A stretch of DNA of 64,000 nucleotides from contig NZ_CP062163.1 in assembly GCF_014844095.1 (NCBI RefSeq), positions 3,009,501 through 3,073,500 on the forward strand, given 5' to 3'. The first letter of the stretch is position 1. Each line of letters begins with the position of its first letter. The position numbers were made by a program, and so were the translations under genes. The notes beneath the pieces were generated by a model that had not been told where the DNA came from, ran no database searches, and saw nothing but the letters and a program-made list of their open reading frames with translations. Below are positions 37,001 through 44,436 of this stretch, piece after piece. Source of the DNA: Brevibacillus sp. JNUCC-41. GTDB taxonomy: Bacteria > Bacillota > Bacilli > Bacillales > DSM-1321.

Positions 37001-37737
37001 CTTCCGAGTTTTATGATGATATCAAGGAACAGCTGGAATGGGAGTACCCCGGACATGATGCAACGGTGTATCGTTCCAAGCAATCCGTTTCAGAACTAAA
37101 ACGGCAATATGAACTCAAGGACGAGCAAAGCTCCACAGAGTTGTTGCGTAAATTTAAACGACCTATCACGAAGCGGCCGACTTTCATGCAAGAAAAGTCA
37201 CTGACCCCTGCTGAAAGGGGTACGATTACACATTTAGTCATGCAGCATATCGATCTATCTAAAGAGATTACCATTCATTCGATTCAGGAATTGATCGTTG
37301 ATTTGATTCAACGTGAGTTGTTGACGGAGGAACAGAAAGAAGCTGTGGACCCTGAGACGATCGTCGATTTCTTTGACACTGAAATCGGGCAAAGAATGCA
37401 GAGGGCCGGGAACATTCGCCGTGAAGTGCCATTTACGATGTCGTTGCCTGCAAAGGAAGCTTACAGCGATTGGGCAGCTGGAGATGAAGAGATCCTTATT
37501 CAAGGTGTAATTGATTGTATCTTTGAGGATGAACAAGGTCTTGTGCTCCTCGATTATAAAACGGATACCATCACTGGCCGTTTTGCTAGCGGGTATGAAG
37601 GGGCTAAAGAGATTCTTGCCGATAGATACCGGATGCAGCTTCAGCTTTATACGCGGGCTGTTGAAGGGATAATGAATAAGAAGGTAACCGGCCGTTACTT
37701 GTTTTTCTTTGATGGCTCGCATATATTGGAAGTATAA
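34003..37737 (+). CDS. addA: ATP-dependent helicase/nuclease subunit AddA
   Basis: The UvrD-like motor and second nuclease of AddAB. The 1244-residue protein has the Q motif TEDQWKAI (16-23), Walker A AAAGSGKTAVL (34-44), Walker B LVDEYQDTNLVQ, the VGDVKQSIYRFR motif, VRLMTIHSSKGLEFPIVF and the MRVLYVALTRAKEKL motif. The C-terminal nuclease shows GVIDCIFED and LLDYKTD. It overlaps addB by 8 bases. In B. subtilis sbcD follows; here a terminator and trpB do. Confidence 0.98.
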   Translation: MSKTKIPALPGDVTWTEDQWKAIWAKDQDILVAAAAGSGKTAVLVNRIIQKVISEEDPIDVDELLVVTFTNASAAEMRHRVSEALEKAINDNPHSQHLRKQLSLINRASISTLHSFCLEVIRKYYYLTDIDPGFRIADSTEIQLLRDEVMEELFEEQYGQSDNEEFFNLVDAFTSDRNDDALQNIVRSLHDFSQSNPDPARWLDGAASMYELADDDGIDDLSFIDSLKFDIGLQLDTARDLLERSLALTKIPGGPAPRAENYIADLALVAKLSEVKDQSWNALYEEIQNVKFGTAKRLTGGDFIKEVTDEATKYRDKAKKIIKSLQEELFSRKPESYLRDIRELKSYVDTLVMLVKQFDDRFFAAKAEKNLVDFADLEHYCLQILTGETVDGERKPSAAAVEYRNQFKEVLVDEYQDTNLVQESILKLVTADGEYNGNLFMVGDVKQSIYRFRLAEPNLFLGKYTRFTHDGVDSGLKIDLNRNFRSRKEVLDGTNFLFQQLMGITVGEIDYDEDAQLKKGAPYPEDDPNPIELHLIDGTADPEAHSETEGSDGGFEAEELEKAQLEARQMAKLIKKAISEKHRIYDTKTKRYRSATYRDMVILLRSMPWAPQIMEEFKKQGIPVYANLSTGYFEATEVAIMISLLKVIDNPQQDIPLASVLRSPIVGLDEEEMSQVRLFHTGSYYEALADFYRKSDPEEHPGLYEKASAFYKKLVKWRKLARQEALSDLIWLLYRETQFYDFAGGMPGGKQRQANLRALYDRARQYEASSFRGLFRFLRFIERMQERGDDLGAARALGEQEDVVRLMTIHSSKGLEFPIVFIAGLSKQFNMMDLRKAYLLDKDYGFAAKYVNSELRITFPSLPQLAFKKKKQLELIAEEMRVLYVALTRAKEKLYLIASINDAEKTQQNWESNAAHGEWLLKDYVRAGAKSYLDWIGPSLVRHRDSLGAAGLGLEMESHPSNWSISVIPSEELAVLDEEEALVQEQMLDHVQKSEKVGITSEFYDDIKEQLEWEYPGHDATVYRSKQSVSELKRQYELKDEQSSTELLRKFKRPITKRPTFMQEKSLTPAERGTITHLVMQHIDLSKEITIHSIQELIVDLIQRELLTEEQKEAVDPETIVDFFDTEIGQRMQRAGNIRREVPFTMSLPAKEAYSDWAAGDEEILIQGVIDCIFEDEQGLVLLDYKTDTITGRFASGYEGAKEILADRYRMQLQLYTRAVEGIMNKKVTGRYLFFFDGSHILEV

Positions 37738-37740
37738 GAG

Positions 37741-37777
37741 AGAAGGAGTGTCCCATTGATGTGGGACGCTTCTTTTT
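37741..37777 (+). terminator. Terminator after addA
   Basis: AGAAG and GTCCCA on the left pair with TGGGAC and CTTCT on the right with a small internal bulge, followed by TTTTT. Confidence 0.75.
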
Positions 37778-37797
37778 GGTTGAATAAACAGAATAGT

Positions 37798-37827
37798 TTG
37801 AAAAGGCATAAATGCTTACTATATACT
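37798..37827 (+). promoter_or_regulatory. Sigma-A promoter of trpB
   Basis: TTGAAA (37798-37803) and TATACT (37822-37827) are 18 bases apart, about 35 bases before the trpB start. The short leader leaves no room for an attenuator. Confidence 0.65.
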
Positions 37828-37860
37828 AGTGGAGAAAAATACCTTTTTAAAGGAGTAGAG

Positions 37861-39030
37861 ATGAGTATGACGAGTGAGATCAAGAGCAAGGGATACTTTG
37901 GTGAGTTCGGTGGAAGCTTCGTACCGGGTGAGCTTCAGGAAGTTATGGATATTTTGGAAACGGAATTCCTGAACTATAAGGATGACCCGGAATTCATTGA
38001 AGAGTTTCAATATTATCTGAAAGAATATGTCGGACGTGAAAACCCGTTAACACTTGCAAAGAATTTAACGAAAAAGGTTGGCGGGGCAAAAATATATTTG
38101 AAGCGTGAGGATCTGAATCATACAGGTGCTCACAAAATTAATAATGCGATTGGACAAATCCTGCTCGCCAAACGGATGGGTGCTAAACGAATCATCGCAG
38201 AAACGGGCGCTGGTCAGCATGGTGTGGCGACTGCTACAGCATGTGCGATGTTTGGCATGGAGTGTGTGATCTATATGGGTAAGCTGGATACGGAGAGGCA
38301 GGCATTGAATGTTTTTCGGATGGAATTGCTGGGGGCAAAGGTCGTAGCGGTCGAAAAGGGACAGGGTCGATTGAAGGATGCCGTTGATGAGGCATTGAAT
38401 GATTTGGTGCAAAACTATGAGAATACTTTTTATTTGCTTGGTTCAGCAGTGGGCCCACACCCATATCCAACGATCGTTAAGCACTTTCAATCAATCATAA
38501 GTGAAGAATCAAAGCGCCAGATCCTTGAAAAGGAAGGAAAGCTGCCAACTGCCATCATTGCTTGTGCAGGAGGGGGAAGTAATGCAATTGGTGCTTTTGC
38601 TCATTATATCGATGAAGAAAACGTCCGTTTAATTGGTGTAGAGCCAAGTGAAGCACCAAGTATTTCGCAAGGTGTCCCGGCAGTATTGCACGGATTCAAA
38701 AGTTTGACGTTAGTGGACGAACAAGGGGAACCAAAACCGACATTTTCCATAGCAGCCGGATTGGATTACCCAAGCGTAGGACCCGAGCACAGTTTTTTGA
38801 AAGATAGCGGACGGGCGGAGTATGTAACGGTTAAAGGGGAAGAAGCTCTTGAGGCTTTTCAGGTAGTATCCAAAGCAGAGGGAATCATTCCAGCTCTCGA
38901 AAGTTCACATGCTCTAGCCCACGCCATGAAGCTCGCAAAAGAGTTAACAAGAGATGATATACTGATCGTCAATTTATCAGGCAGGGGAGACAAAGATGTC
39001 GAGCAAGTATTTAACATGTTAGAAAAATAG
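37861..39030 (+). CDS. trpB: Tryptophan synthase beta subunit TrpB, stand-alone copy
   Basis: TrpB joins indole and serine to make tryptophan with pyridoxal phosphate. The 389-residue protein is full length, with [13 protein letters not shown] at the start, the cofactor lysine in HTGAHKIN (Lys92), the [10 protein letters not shown] phosphate loop and the GAGQHG motif. It is a TrpB1 type that would normally bind TrpA, yet no other trp gene is near: addA precedes and the gerP operon converges on it. It has its own promoter and terminator. Confidence 0.95.
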   Translation: MSMTSEIKSKGYFGEFGGSFVPGELQEVMDILETEFLNYKDDPEFIEEFQYYLKEYVGRENPLTLAKNLTKKVGGAKIYLKREDLNHTGAHKINNAIGQILLAKRMGAKRIIAETGAGQHGVATATACAMFGMECVIYMGKLDTERQALNVFRMELLGAKVVAVEKGQGRLKDAVDEALNDLVQNYENTFYLLGSAVGPHPYPTIVKHFQSIISEESKRQILEKEGKLPTAIIACAGGGSNAIGAFAHYIDEENVRLIGVEPSEAPSISQGVPAVLHGFKSLTLVDEQGEPKPTFSIAAGLDYPSVGPEHSFLKDSGRAEYVTVKGEEALEAFQVVSKAEGIIPALESSHALAHAMKLAKELTRDDILIVNLSGRGDKDVEQVFNMLEK

Positions 39031-39040
39031 GCCGAATTTA

Positions 39041-39069
39041 AAAGCCTCCCTGGAAAGGGGAGGCTTTTT
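39041..39069. terminator. Terminator between trpB and gerPF
   Basis: AAAGCCTCCC pairs with GGGAGGCTTT, with TT beyond, in the gap between convergent genes. Confidence 0.85.
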
Positions 39070-39075
39070 CTTAGA

Positions 39076-39294
39076 CTAATTATTCCCTGTAATGGGCTGG
39101 TCGACCCCATTGACATCAAGGACATTGCTACCATTCAGGCCATTGGCCGTAAAAACGATGGCAGCTGTGTTAGATGAACCAGATCCGGCGACAGATTTGC
39201 TCGAAGATTTTGGCGAAATAACGGCTGCATCCCCGAATAGCAGGTTTCCTTCCGCGATATTGAATATTTGGACTGGACCGACAATAGCTGGCAT
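39076..39294 (-). CDS. gerPF: Spore germination protein GerPF
   Basis: GerP proteins are coat proteins that let germinants pass to the inner receptors. The 72-residue product starts MPAIVGPVQIFNI and carries the GDAAVISPKSSSKSVAGSGSSNT block and the NGVDQP ending typical of GerPF/GerPA. It is the last gene of the six-gene minus-strand operon, behind GGAGG 7 bases from its ATG. Confidence 0.93.
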   Translation of the reverse strand: MPAIVGPVQIFNIAEGNLLFGDAAVISPKSSSKSVAGSGSSNTAAIVFTANGLNGSNVLDVNGVDQPITGNN

Positions 39295-39314
39295 ATGAAT
39301 TCCTCCTTTAAAAT

Positions 39315-39722
39315 TTAAGTGGTATCGGTTGAACCCTCAATTGGTGTCTCTTCGGGTTTTTTAGGAATCTCCCGAATGTGTTTCACTCTTGATTCCATAC
39401 GTGCATGGCCTACGTTCCCCACACCGACAACAGATGAAGATGATACCCCGATTATGTCGACGTTGCCAACACGAATAAAGGGATTCGGATTTGAAAATCT
39501 TGATATGACGGGTTCATTCGATCTAGGGATATAAATTGGTTTCTTAAAAATGTCATAGTCTTCGAAATGAACATCCACTGAATCGAAAGTTTCGCTTTTC
39601 TTCTGGATTGCCAAGGCAAATGATTTTCCGTCAATATAAGAACAGTCTCCAATCTGCATGGTGGAGCTAAAAAGAATTGTCTGGGTAGATATAGACTTTA
39701 CTTTGGACATTCTTGAAAACAT
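39315..39722 (-). CDS. gerPE: Spore germination protein GerPE
   Basis: A 135-residue protein of the GerPE family: N-terminal SKVKSISTQTILFSSTMQIGDC, a central SRFSNPNPFIRVGNVDIIGVSSSSVVGVGN segment shared with the GerP fold, and an unstructured tail. It lies five bases after gerPD and 20 bases before gerPF, so the operon is tightly packed. Confidence 0.92.
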   Translation of the reverse strand: MFSRMSKVKSISTQTILFSSTMQIGDCSYIDGKSFALAIQKKSETFDSVDVHFEDYDIFKKPIYIPRSNEPVISRFSNPNPFIRVGNVDIIGVSSSSVVGVGNVGHARMESRVKHIREIPKKPEETPIEGSTDTT

Positions 39723-39727
39723 CTCTT

Positions 39728-39907
39728 TTATCCTTTTGGAGCAAATGGGACGACTGGTCCGATGATAAGGGATTCCGGCGGTGTATCGAATGCGGAAGAT
39801 AGTTGGACCGTTTGCACATCCCCTATTAGAAATAAAGCAGAGCTTGCTACACCGATAACTTTAATTTCACCTACGCAAAGCTGGTGATTGGTTACATTAA
39901 ACTCCAT
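39728..39907 (-). CDS. gerPD: Spore germination protein GerPD
   Basis: A 59-residue protein starting MEFNVTNHQLCVGEIKVIGV with SSALFLIGDVQTVQLSSAFDTP and ending PVVPFAPKG, the GerPD pattern. Its start overlaps the end of gerPC by 11 bases, showing translational coupling. AGGAGG is absent because it lies in the gerPC frame, but GGAAAT precedes the ATG. Confidence 0.9.
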   Translation of the reverse strand: MEFNVTNHQLCVGEIKVIGVASSALFLIGDVQTVQLSSAFDTPPESLIIGPVVPFAPKG

Positions 39908-40508
39908 TTGGATTTCCTCCTGTCTCGGCTTGTGAATGGGTTATGAATTGAAATAGTGCGGTTTGAATATCGGATTTTACCTTTTCCCTGATCATTTCCT
40001 TGATATTATCCCTTTGCTGCGGCGCACGTTCCGCGTACGAAAGATTATCGAAATACATATTGATTCGTTGATGCAGCTGGCGTTCGACGTCCTGCTTAAT
40101 AAAGTCATGATAAGAGGGTTCCAATGATATTTTCAGTTGGTTTTCCGCATCGTGAATCATATTTTCCAAGTCTGAAAGTATATCGTTGTGAATTTCCTCG
40201 ACGAGGATCTCCCTGCCTGGAAATAGGTTAGGGGCAGGTTGAACAGGTTGGTTGTTAACGGCAAATTCGTCAATGTTGTTTAGATCAGTTGGATTTAAAC
40301 CGATATTCAATGTACCATCCAGAGATTCGACCTTTAACTGATCGAATTTATATTCAATTCTTTCTACATGGATTGGCGGTTTGTTTTTTAGTTCGGCAAG
40401 TTCATCCGTCAGGCGTTTGAGTTCGTGTTCAAGTTTCATGATCCGTTTATCCTGGGCTTCAAGAAAACACTGCATTTGTATGGAATATGAATATAGATCC
40501 TGATTCAC
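39897..40508 (-). CDS. gerPC: Spore germination protein GerPC
   Basis: The largest GerP protein, 203 residues. The N-terminal part (SIQMQCFLEAQDKRIMKLEHELKRLTDELAELK) is a strong coiled coil, followed by KPPIHVERIEYKFDQLKVESLDGTLNIGL, the conserved GerPC core, and a helical C-terminal half. It probably scaffolds the small GerP proteins; that is inference from its coiled coil. Confidence 0.92.
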   Translation of the reverse strand: MNQDLYSYSIQMQCFLEAQDKRIMKLEHELKRLTDELAELKNKPPIHVERIEYKFDQLKVESLDGTLNIGLNPTDLNNIDEFAVNNQPVQPAPNLFPGREILVEEIHNDILSDLENMIHDAENQLKISLEPSYHDFIKQDVERQLHQRINMYFDNLSYAERAPQQRDNIKEMIREKVKSDIQTALFQFITHSQAETGGNPNGV

Positions 40509-40586
40509 GATTCAACACCCCACCTTCACAATAAAATAAATTTTCATTTATGACAGTATATGAAAAAGTTGGATGTAGGTGAATGC

Positions 40587-40799
40587 CTATGATTTAGGAC
40601 GATTAAATGGGACGAAACTGGTTACTGGGGTTACATCAGCTGCAACTCCAGGAGCAGGCTCAGTGAATCCACCGGTATTGGCTAATGTGGAATATGGTTT
40701 AATTACCCCGGCACTTCCTATTTGAAAAACGGATGAATTGGCGATGCTTTGAATTTTTATCATATTGATTTGTATGGTCTGGTGAATATTAAAGATCAT
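40587..40799 (-). CDS. gerPB: Spore germination protein GerPB
   Basis: A 70-residue protein: FNIHQTIQINMIKIQSIANSSVFQIGSAG, then a Pro/Ala-rich tail GFTEPAPGVAADVTPV. This matches GerPB in length and core motif. It follows gerPA by 22 bases. Confidence 0.92.
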   Translation of the reverse strand: MIFNIHQTIQINMIKIQSIANSSVFQIGSAGVIKPYSTLANTGGFTEPAPGVAADVTPVTSFVPFNRPKS

Positions 40800-40821
40800 G
40801 TTTACTCCTTTCTTAAAAACA

Positions 40822-41043
40822 TTAGAGATTTAAGACCAGTGGCTGATCAATACCATCTGTATCATTTGTATTTGTGGTGCTATAGGCATTATATAGGGAT
40901 ATGGATTCACCTGTATTAAACGAGCCAGCACCCGAAAAAGTTTTTGCAATGGAATATGGACTAATTTTAAAGACGTCACCAATATGGACAATTCCACTGT
41001 TACTGGCATTGATGACTTGAACGACTCCTACGATGGCCGGCAA
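40822..41043 (-). CDS. gerPA: Spore germination protein GerPA
   Basis: First gene of the operon, 73 residues. The start is TTG at 41043, giving the family N terminus MPAIVGVVQVINAS, and the core HIGDVFKISPYSIAKTFSGAGSFNTGE is typical. The longer upstream frame is untranslated leader containing the promoter. A sigma-K-like promoter lies about 80 bases upstream, which fits mother-cell expression late in sporulation. Confidence 0.93.
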   Translation of the reverse strand: MPAIVGVVQVINASNSGIVHIGDVFKISPYSIAKTFSGAGSFNTGESISLYNAYSTTNTNDTDGIDQPLVLNL

Positions 41044-41120
41044 GAAAATCATCCTTTTTTTATTCTGGTTTTTCCCTTGAATCTCAGGCCATGAGCCTAT
41101 CACTGAAGGGAGTTTCAATG

Positions 41121-41147
41121 TATTGTATGTTGACTCATGATTGATGT
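41121..41147 (-). promoter_or_regulatory. Sigma-K-type promoter of the gerP operon
   Basis: On the minus strand CATACAATA (41121-41129) fits the sigma-K -10 (CATANNNTA) and AC (41146-41147) stands 16 bases upstream as the -35. B. subtilis gerP is known to be sigma-K dependent. Confidence 0.7.
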
Positions 41148-41168
41148 GATTCATCTGCCTATCAATAT

Positions 41169-41229
41169 ATTGTTATATAACAATGGTAAATGTTATTGAA
41201 ATCCCGATAACAGATATGGTAATATAACA
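41169..41229. promoter_or_regulatory. Cluster of TGTTAT/ATAACA palindromes
   Basis: ATTGTTATATAACAAT (41169-41184) is a perfect 16-bp palindrome. A second dyad TGTTAT (41191-41196) / ATAACA (41207-41212) has a 10-base spacer, and a fifth half-site ATAACA is at 41224-41229. The cluster lies upstream of the acyl-CoA ligase at 41268 and the gerP promoter, and probably forms an operator for the ligase gene. Confidence 0.55.
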
Positions 41230-41267
41230 CTAATTCAGAATATTCAAATAAAATTAGAGGTGAGGAA

Positions 41268-42860
41268 ATGAATGTACCATTAGTTTTATCGCATTTCTTG
41301 GATCGGGCAGCCTTACTATATGGCGATAAGAAAGCCATCATTGGAGATGACAAGGTTTTAACATACTTAGAGCTGAACGGCCGTGTAAACCAGCTTTCGA
41401 ATGGTTTAAGGGACCTTGGAGTCAAAAAGGGTGATAAGGTGGCATATTTGGCACCTAACTCAATTGAAATGCTTGAAGGCTTTTATGGTGTCTTTCAGCT
41501 TGGGGCAGTAATCGTTCCATTGAATATCCGTTTGAGGCCTGCCGATTATGTATTCATTTTGAACCATAGCGAGTCAAAGGTCCTTTTCGTAGATCAGGAA
41601 TTGTATCATCTAATTTCCCCTGTCAAGGATGAACTTGAATCGGTGGAGCACATAATCGTTCATTATAAAAATGAAGAGATCAATGAAACCGATTACAACC
41701 ATTGGCTGGAAGGTTATGATAACAAGTGCTTCAACCGGGAGTCCGTGGATGAAAATGATGTTTCGAGCCTCCTTTATACTAGCGGGACCACAGGAAATCC
41801 CAAAGGGGTGATGCTGACTCATCGGAATAACTATTTACATGCCCTGGGTGCGATGCATCATTTCAGGGTCAATGACCGCGATACATATTTGCATGTACTG
41901 CCGATGTTCCATGTGAATGGGTGGGGTGCCCCATTTTATTATACGGCAAATGGCGCCACTCAAGTTTGTTTGAGAAAAACCAGCCCCGAAATGATATTTG
42001 AGGCATTGCAAAAACATAAGGTTTCCATAATGCATATGGCACCAACTGTTCTGAATTCCCTGTTTCAATATTATGAACGGAATGTTCCGAATATCGAGCA
42101 GGATATCCGAATCGTCGTTGCGGGTTCCGCACCGCCTCCTGCATTTGTTACAAGGGTGGAAAAAGAGTTAGGCTGGGAATTCATTCAAATTTACGGAATG
42201 ACTGAATCAACACCGGTTAGTCTGATATCGCTGATTCGTTCTGAATTCGATGATCTTTCGGAAAAAGAAAAATACAGAATGAAGGCGAAAGCCGGTTATC
42301 CCATCATAGGCAGTGAGGTAAAGGTCATTCGTGACAATGGTGAGGAAGTGGCCCATGATGGCGTGGATATCGGGGAGCTCATCGTCCGCAGTCATGGAGT
42401 GATGTTAGGTTATTGGAAAAATGAAGAAGCGACAAGACAGACACTGATAAATGGATGGCTGCATACAGGGGATATGGCCACAATCGATGAAAATGGCAAT
42501 GTTGATATCGTTGACCGCAAAAAGGATATCATCATTAGTGGCGGAGAAAATATCTCTTCCATAGAGGTGGAAGGAATACTCTACGAACATCCTGACATTC
42601 TTGAGGCGGCAGTCATTGCCGTTCCGCATGAAAAGTGGGGAGAGACGCCGCATGCCTTCATTGTGCCAAAAACGGGCGTGAAATTAACGGAGGATGATAT
42701 AAGGACCTTTACACGAGAAAAACTAGCTCATTTCAAATCAGTTACCAGTGTGTCGTTCGTCGATGAACTCCCAAAAACGGCATCAGGGAAAATACAAAAA
42801 ATCCATCTCCGTAATGATTACTGGGAATCTAAGGGGAAAATTGGCAGATTCGTTAATTGA
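41268..42860 (+). CDS. Acyl-CoA ligase of the AMP-binding family
   Basis: A 530-residue adenylate-forming enzyme that likely activates a medium- or long-chain fatty acid. Motifs are complete: LLYTSGTTGNPKGVMLTH, the IYGMTESTPVSL block, WLHTGDMATIDENGNVDIVDRKKDIIISGGENI and the C-terminal lysine in LPKTASGKIQK. The divergent gerP operon shares its upstream region, where a palindrome cluster sits. No clean FadR palindrome is present, so it is probably controlled differently from the lcfB gene at 19127. Substrate not determined. Confidence 0.88.
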   Translation: MNVPLVLSHFLDRAALLYGDKKAIIGDDKVLTYLELNGRVNQLSNGLRDLGVKKGDKVAYLAPNSIEMLEGFYGVFQLGAVIVPLNIRLRPADYVFILNHSESKVLFVDQELYHLISPVKDELESVEHIIVHYKNEEINETDYNHWLEGYDNKCFNRESVDENDVSSLLYTSGTTGNPKGVMLTHRNNYLHALGAMHHFRVNDRDTYLHVLPMFHVNGWGAPFYYTANGATQVCLRKTSPEMIFEALQKHKVSIMHMAPTVLNSLFQYYERNVPNIEQDIRIVVAGSAPPPAFVTRVEKELGWEFIQIYGMTESTPVSLISLIRSEFDDLSEKEKYRMKAKAGYPIIGSEVKVIRDNGEEVAHDGVDIGELIVRSHGVMLGYWKNEEATRQTLINGWLHTGDMATIDENGNVDIVDRKKDIIISGGENISSIEVEGILYEHPDILEAAVIAVPHEKWGETPHAFIVPKTGVKLTEDDIRTFTREKLAHFKSVTSVSFVDELPKTASGKIQKIHLRNDYWESKGKIGRFVN

Positions 42861-42868
42861 AGCTCGCT

Positions 42869-42898
42869 AACGCTGTTCAGAAATGATCAGCGTTTTTT
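42869..42898 (+). terminator. Terminator after the acyl-CoA ligase gene
   Basis: AACGCTG (42869-42875) pairs with CAGCGTT (42888-42894), helped by inner TTCA/TGAT pairing, followed by a T run. Confidence 0.75.
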
Positions 42899-43120
42899 CT
42901 GTTGCCCTTTAACTTTCGTTTTTCATATTAAGCTAGGAAAAGTAACGCATGCCATTGTAGGATAAGGACGGCCATTTTAGGAGCACTGGAATTGGAATTT
43001 GTTTCGATAAAAAGCTTCCTGTTTAACGATAAAGTGTTACTATTATAAAATATTTCAAATTATTTTGATTTTTATTTTTCATCATGTTGATTTTAAGAGT
43101 TTTGGATTGTGGGGAGAGCA

Positions 43121-44395
43121 TTGAAACGTATTCATTATAGCTGGGTTATTTTAATCATAACCTTCTTCTCGATTATTGTAGCGGGAATCGTTAGGTCATC
43201 ATCGGGAGTATTCATCGTACCATTTGAAAGTGAGTTCGGGTGGGACCGGTCCGTCATTTCTTTAGCCTTCGCCATAAGTCTTTTTCTTTATGGATTATCG
43301 GGTCCATTCATGGCCGCTCTAATTGAAGTGCTTGGATTGAAGAAAATGATGGTATTGGCCATGTCCACTTTATTGGCAGGGATTTTCCTCACTTTTTTCA
43401 TGGAGCATGAGTGGCAGCTCATTTTAATTTGGGGAATCATCATTGGCTTGGGTTCTGGAGTGTTTTTAACGGTCTTGAGCCCATATGTGGCAAATCGTTG
43501 GTTCGAGAAGAGGCGTGGGCTGGCGGTCGGGATACTGACGGCAAGTACAGCCACAGGCCAGCTCATTTTACTTCCGGTTTTAGCCATCATCATTGAGAAT
43601 TATTCATGGAGGTGGGCGATCGGATTAATATTGATCCTTAGCTTGATCATGCTGGCAATCATCCTTTTATTCATGAAAAACAATCCGATGGAAGTTGGCA
43701 CTCTTCCATATGGATTAGAAGAGGAAAGTCAGGAGGCAGTTATAGTCCGAAAGAAGAACCCCATTGCCATGGCTTTTCAGTCATTGATTGAAGCAGTGAG
43801 GGTGAAGGAATTCTGGTTATTGGCAGGGAGCTTTTTTATATGCGGACTTTCAACTAGCGGGTTGATCGGCACACATTTCATTTCTTACTGCATTAGTTTT
43901 GGTTTACCTGTTGTTACGGCAGCATCAATGCTATCTTTCATGGGAATTTTTGATTTAATTGGTACGACTGTATCCGGGTGGTTATCAGATCGTTTTGATA
44001 ACCGTTGGCTGTTGTTTTGGTATTATGCTCTAAGGGGTGCTTCCCTCGTATTACTTCCATTTGCGCTAAATGAAGGCTCAATCGGTCTATTGATCATCTT
44101 CTCCGTTTTTTATGGCTTGGATTGGATCGCCACCGTTCCTCCGACCATAAGCATTTCACGACAAGTCTTTGGCGTGGAGAAAAGCGGGATTGTATACGGT
44201 TGGATATTCGCCGCCCATCAGGTGGGGGCAGCAGTGGCGGCGTACGGTGGAGGGCTTATCTTCAAAATATTCAATTCCTATACATGGGCATTCTTCCTTG
44301 CAGGAATCTTTTGCTTATTGGGCAGCTTGTTTGTCATACTGATAAAAAAGCAAAAAGCGGTCACGAAAGTTAAAGATAGTGCAATGGAGTTATAG
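43121..44395 (+). CDS. MFS transporter, monocarboxylate/oxalate-formate type
   Basis: A 424-residue 12-helix transporter of the major facilitator superfamily. The N-terminal GVFIVPFESEFGWDRSVISLAFAISLFLYGLSGP and the GLGSGVFLTVLSPYVANRWFEKRRGLAVGI loop resemble the oxalate:formate/monocarboxylate group. The C-terminal half repeats the pattern (GTTVSGWLSDRFDNR). Start taken at TTG 43121 with GGGGAG upstream; a GTG 12 bases earlier lacks a ribosome site. Substrate unknown. The DUF418 gene follows in the same direction. Confidence 0.85.
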   Translation: MKRIHYSWVILIITFFSIIVAGIVRSSSGVFIVPFESEFGWDRSVISLAFAISLFLYGLSGPFMAALIEVLGLKKMMVLAMSTLLAGIFLTFFMEHEWQLILIWGIIIGLGSGVFLTVLSPYVANRWFEKRRGLAVGILTASTATGQLILLPVLAIIIENYSWRWAIGLILILSLIMLAIILLFMKNNPMEVGTLPYGLEEESQEAVIVRKKNPIAMAFQSLIEAVRVKEFWLLAGSFFICGLSTSGLIGTHFISYCISFGLPVVTAASMLSFMGIFDLIGTTVSGWLSDRFDNRWLLFWYYALRGASLVLLPFALNEGSIGLLIIFSVFYGLDWIATVPPTISISRQVFGVEKSGIVYGWIFAAHQVGAAVAAYGGGLIFKIFNSYTWAFFLAGIFCLLGSLFVILIKKQKAVTKVKDSAMEL

Positions 44396-44436
44396 AAAAG
44401 ATGTTAAATCCGTATGGATGAAAGGGGGTGCACCCT

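Noticed and set aside
36701..37083. Long minus-strand frames opposite addA and addB
   Set aside because: They are antisense shadows of large, well-conserved genes.
37845..37900. Full TRAP site at the trpB start
   Set aside because: Only three GAG triplets have the right two-base spacing; later ones are spaced 6, 1 and 3 bases apart, too irregular to call.
41221..41247. FadR operator upstream of the second acyl-CoA ligase gene
   Set aside because: Only the central GAATATTC matches; the outer ATTCAT arms are broken.
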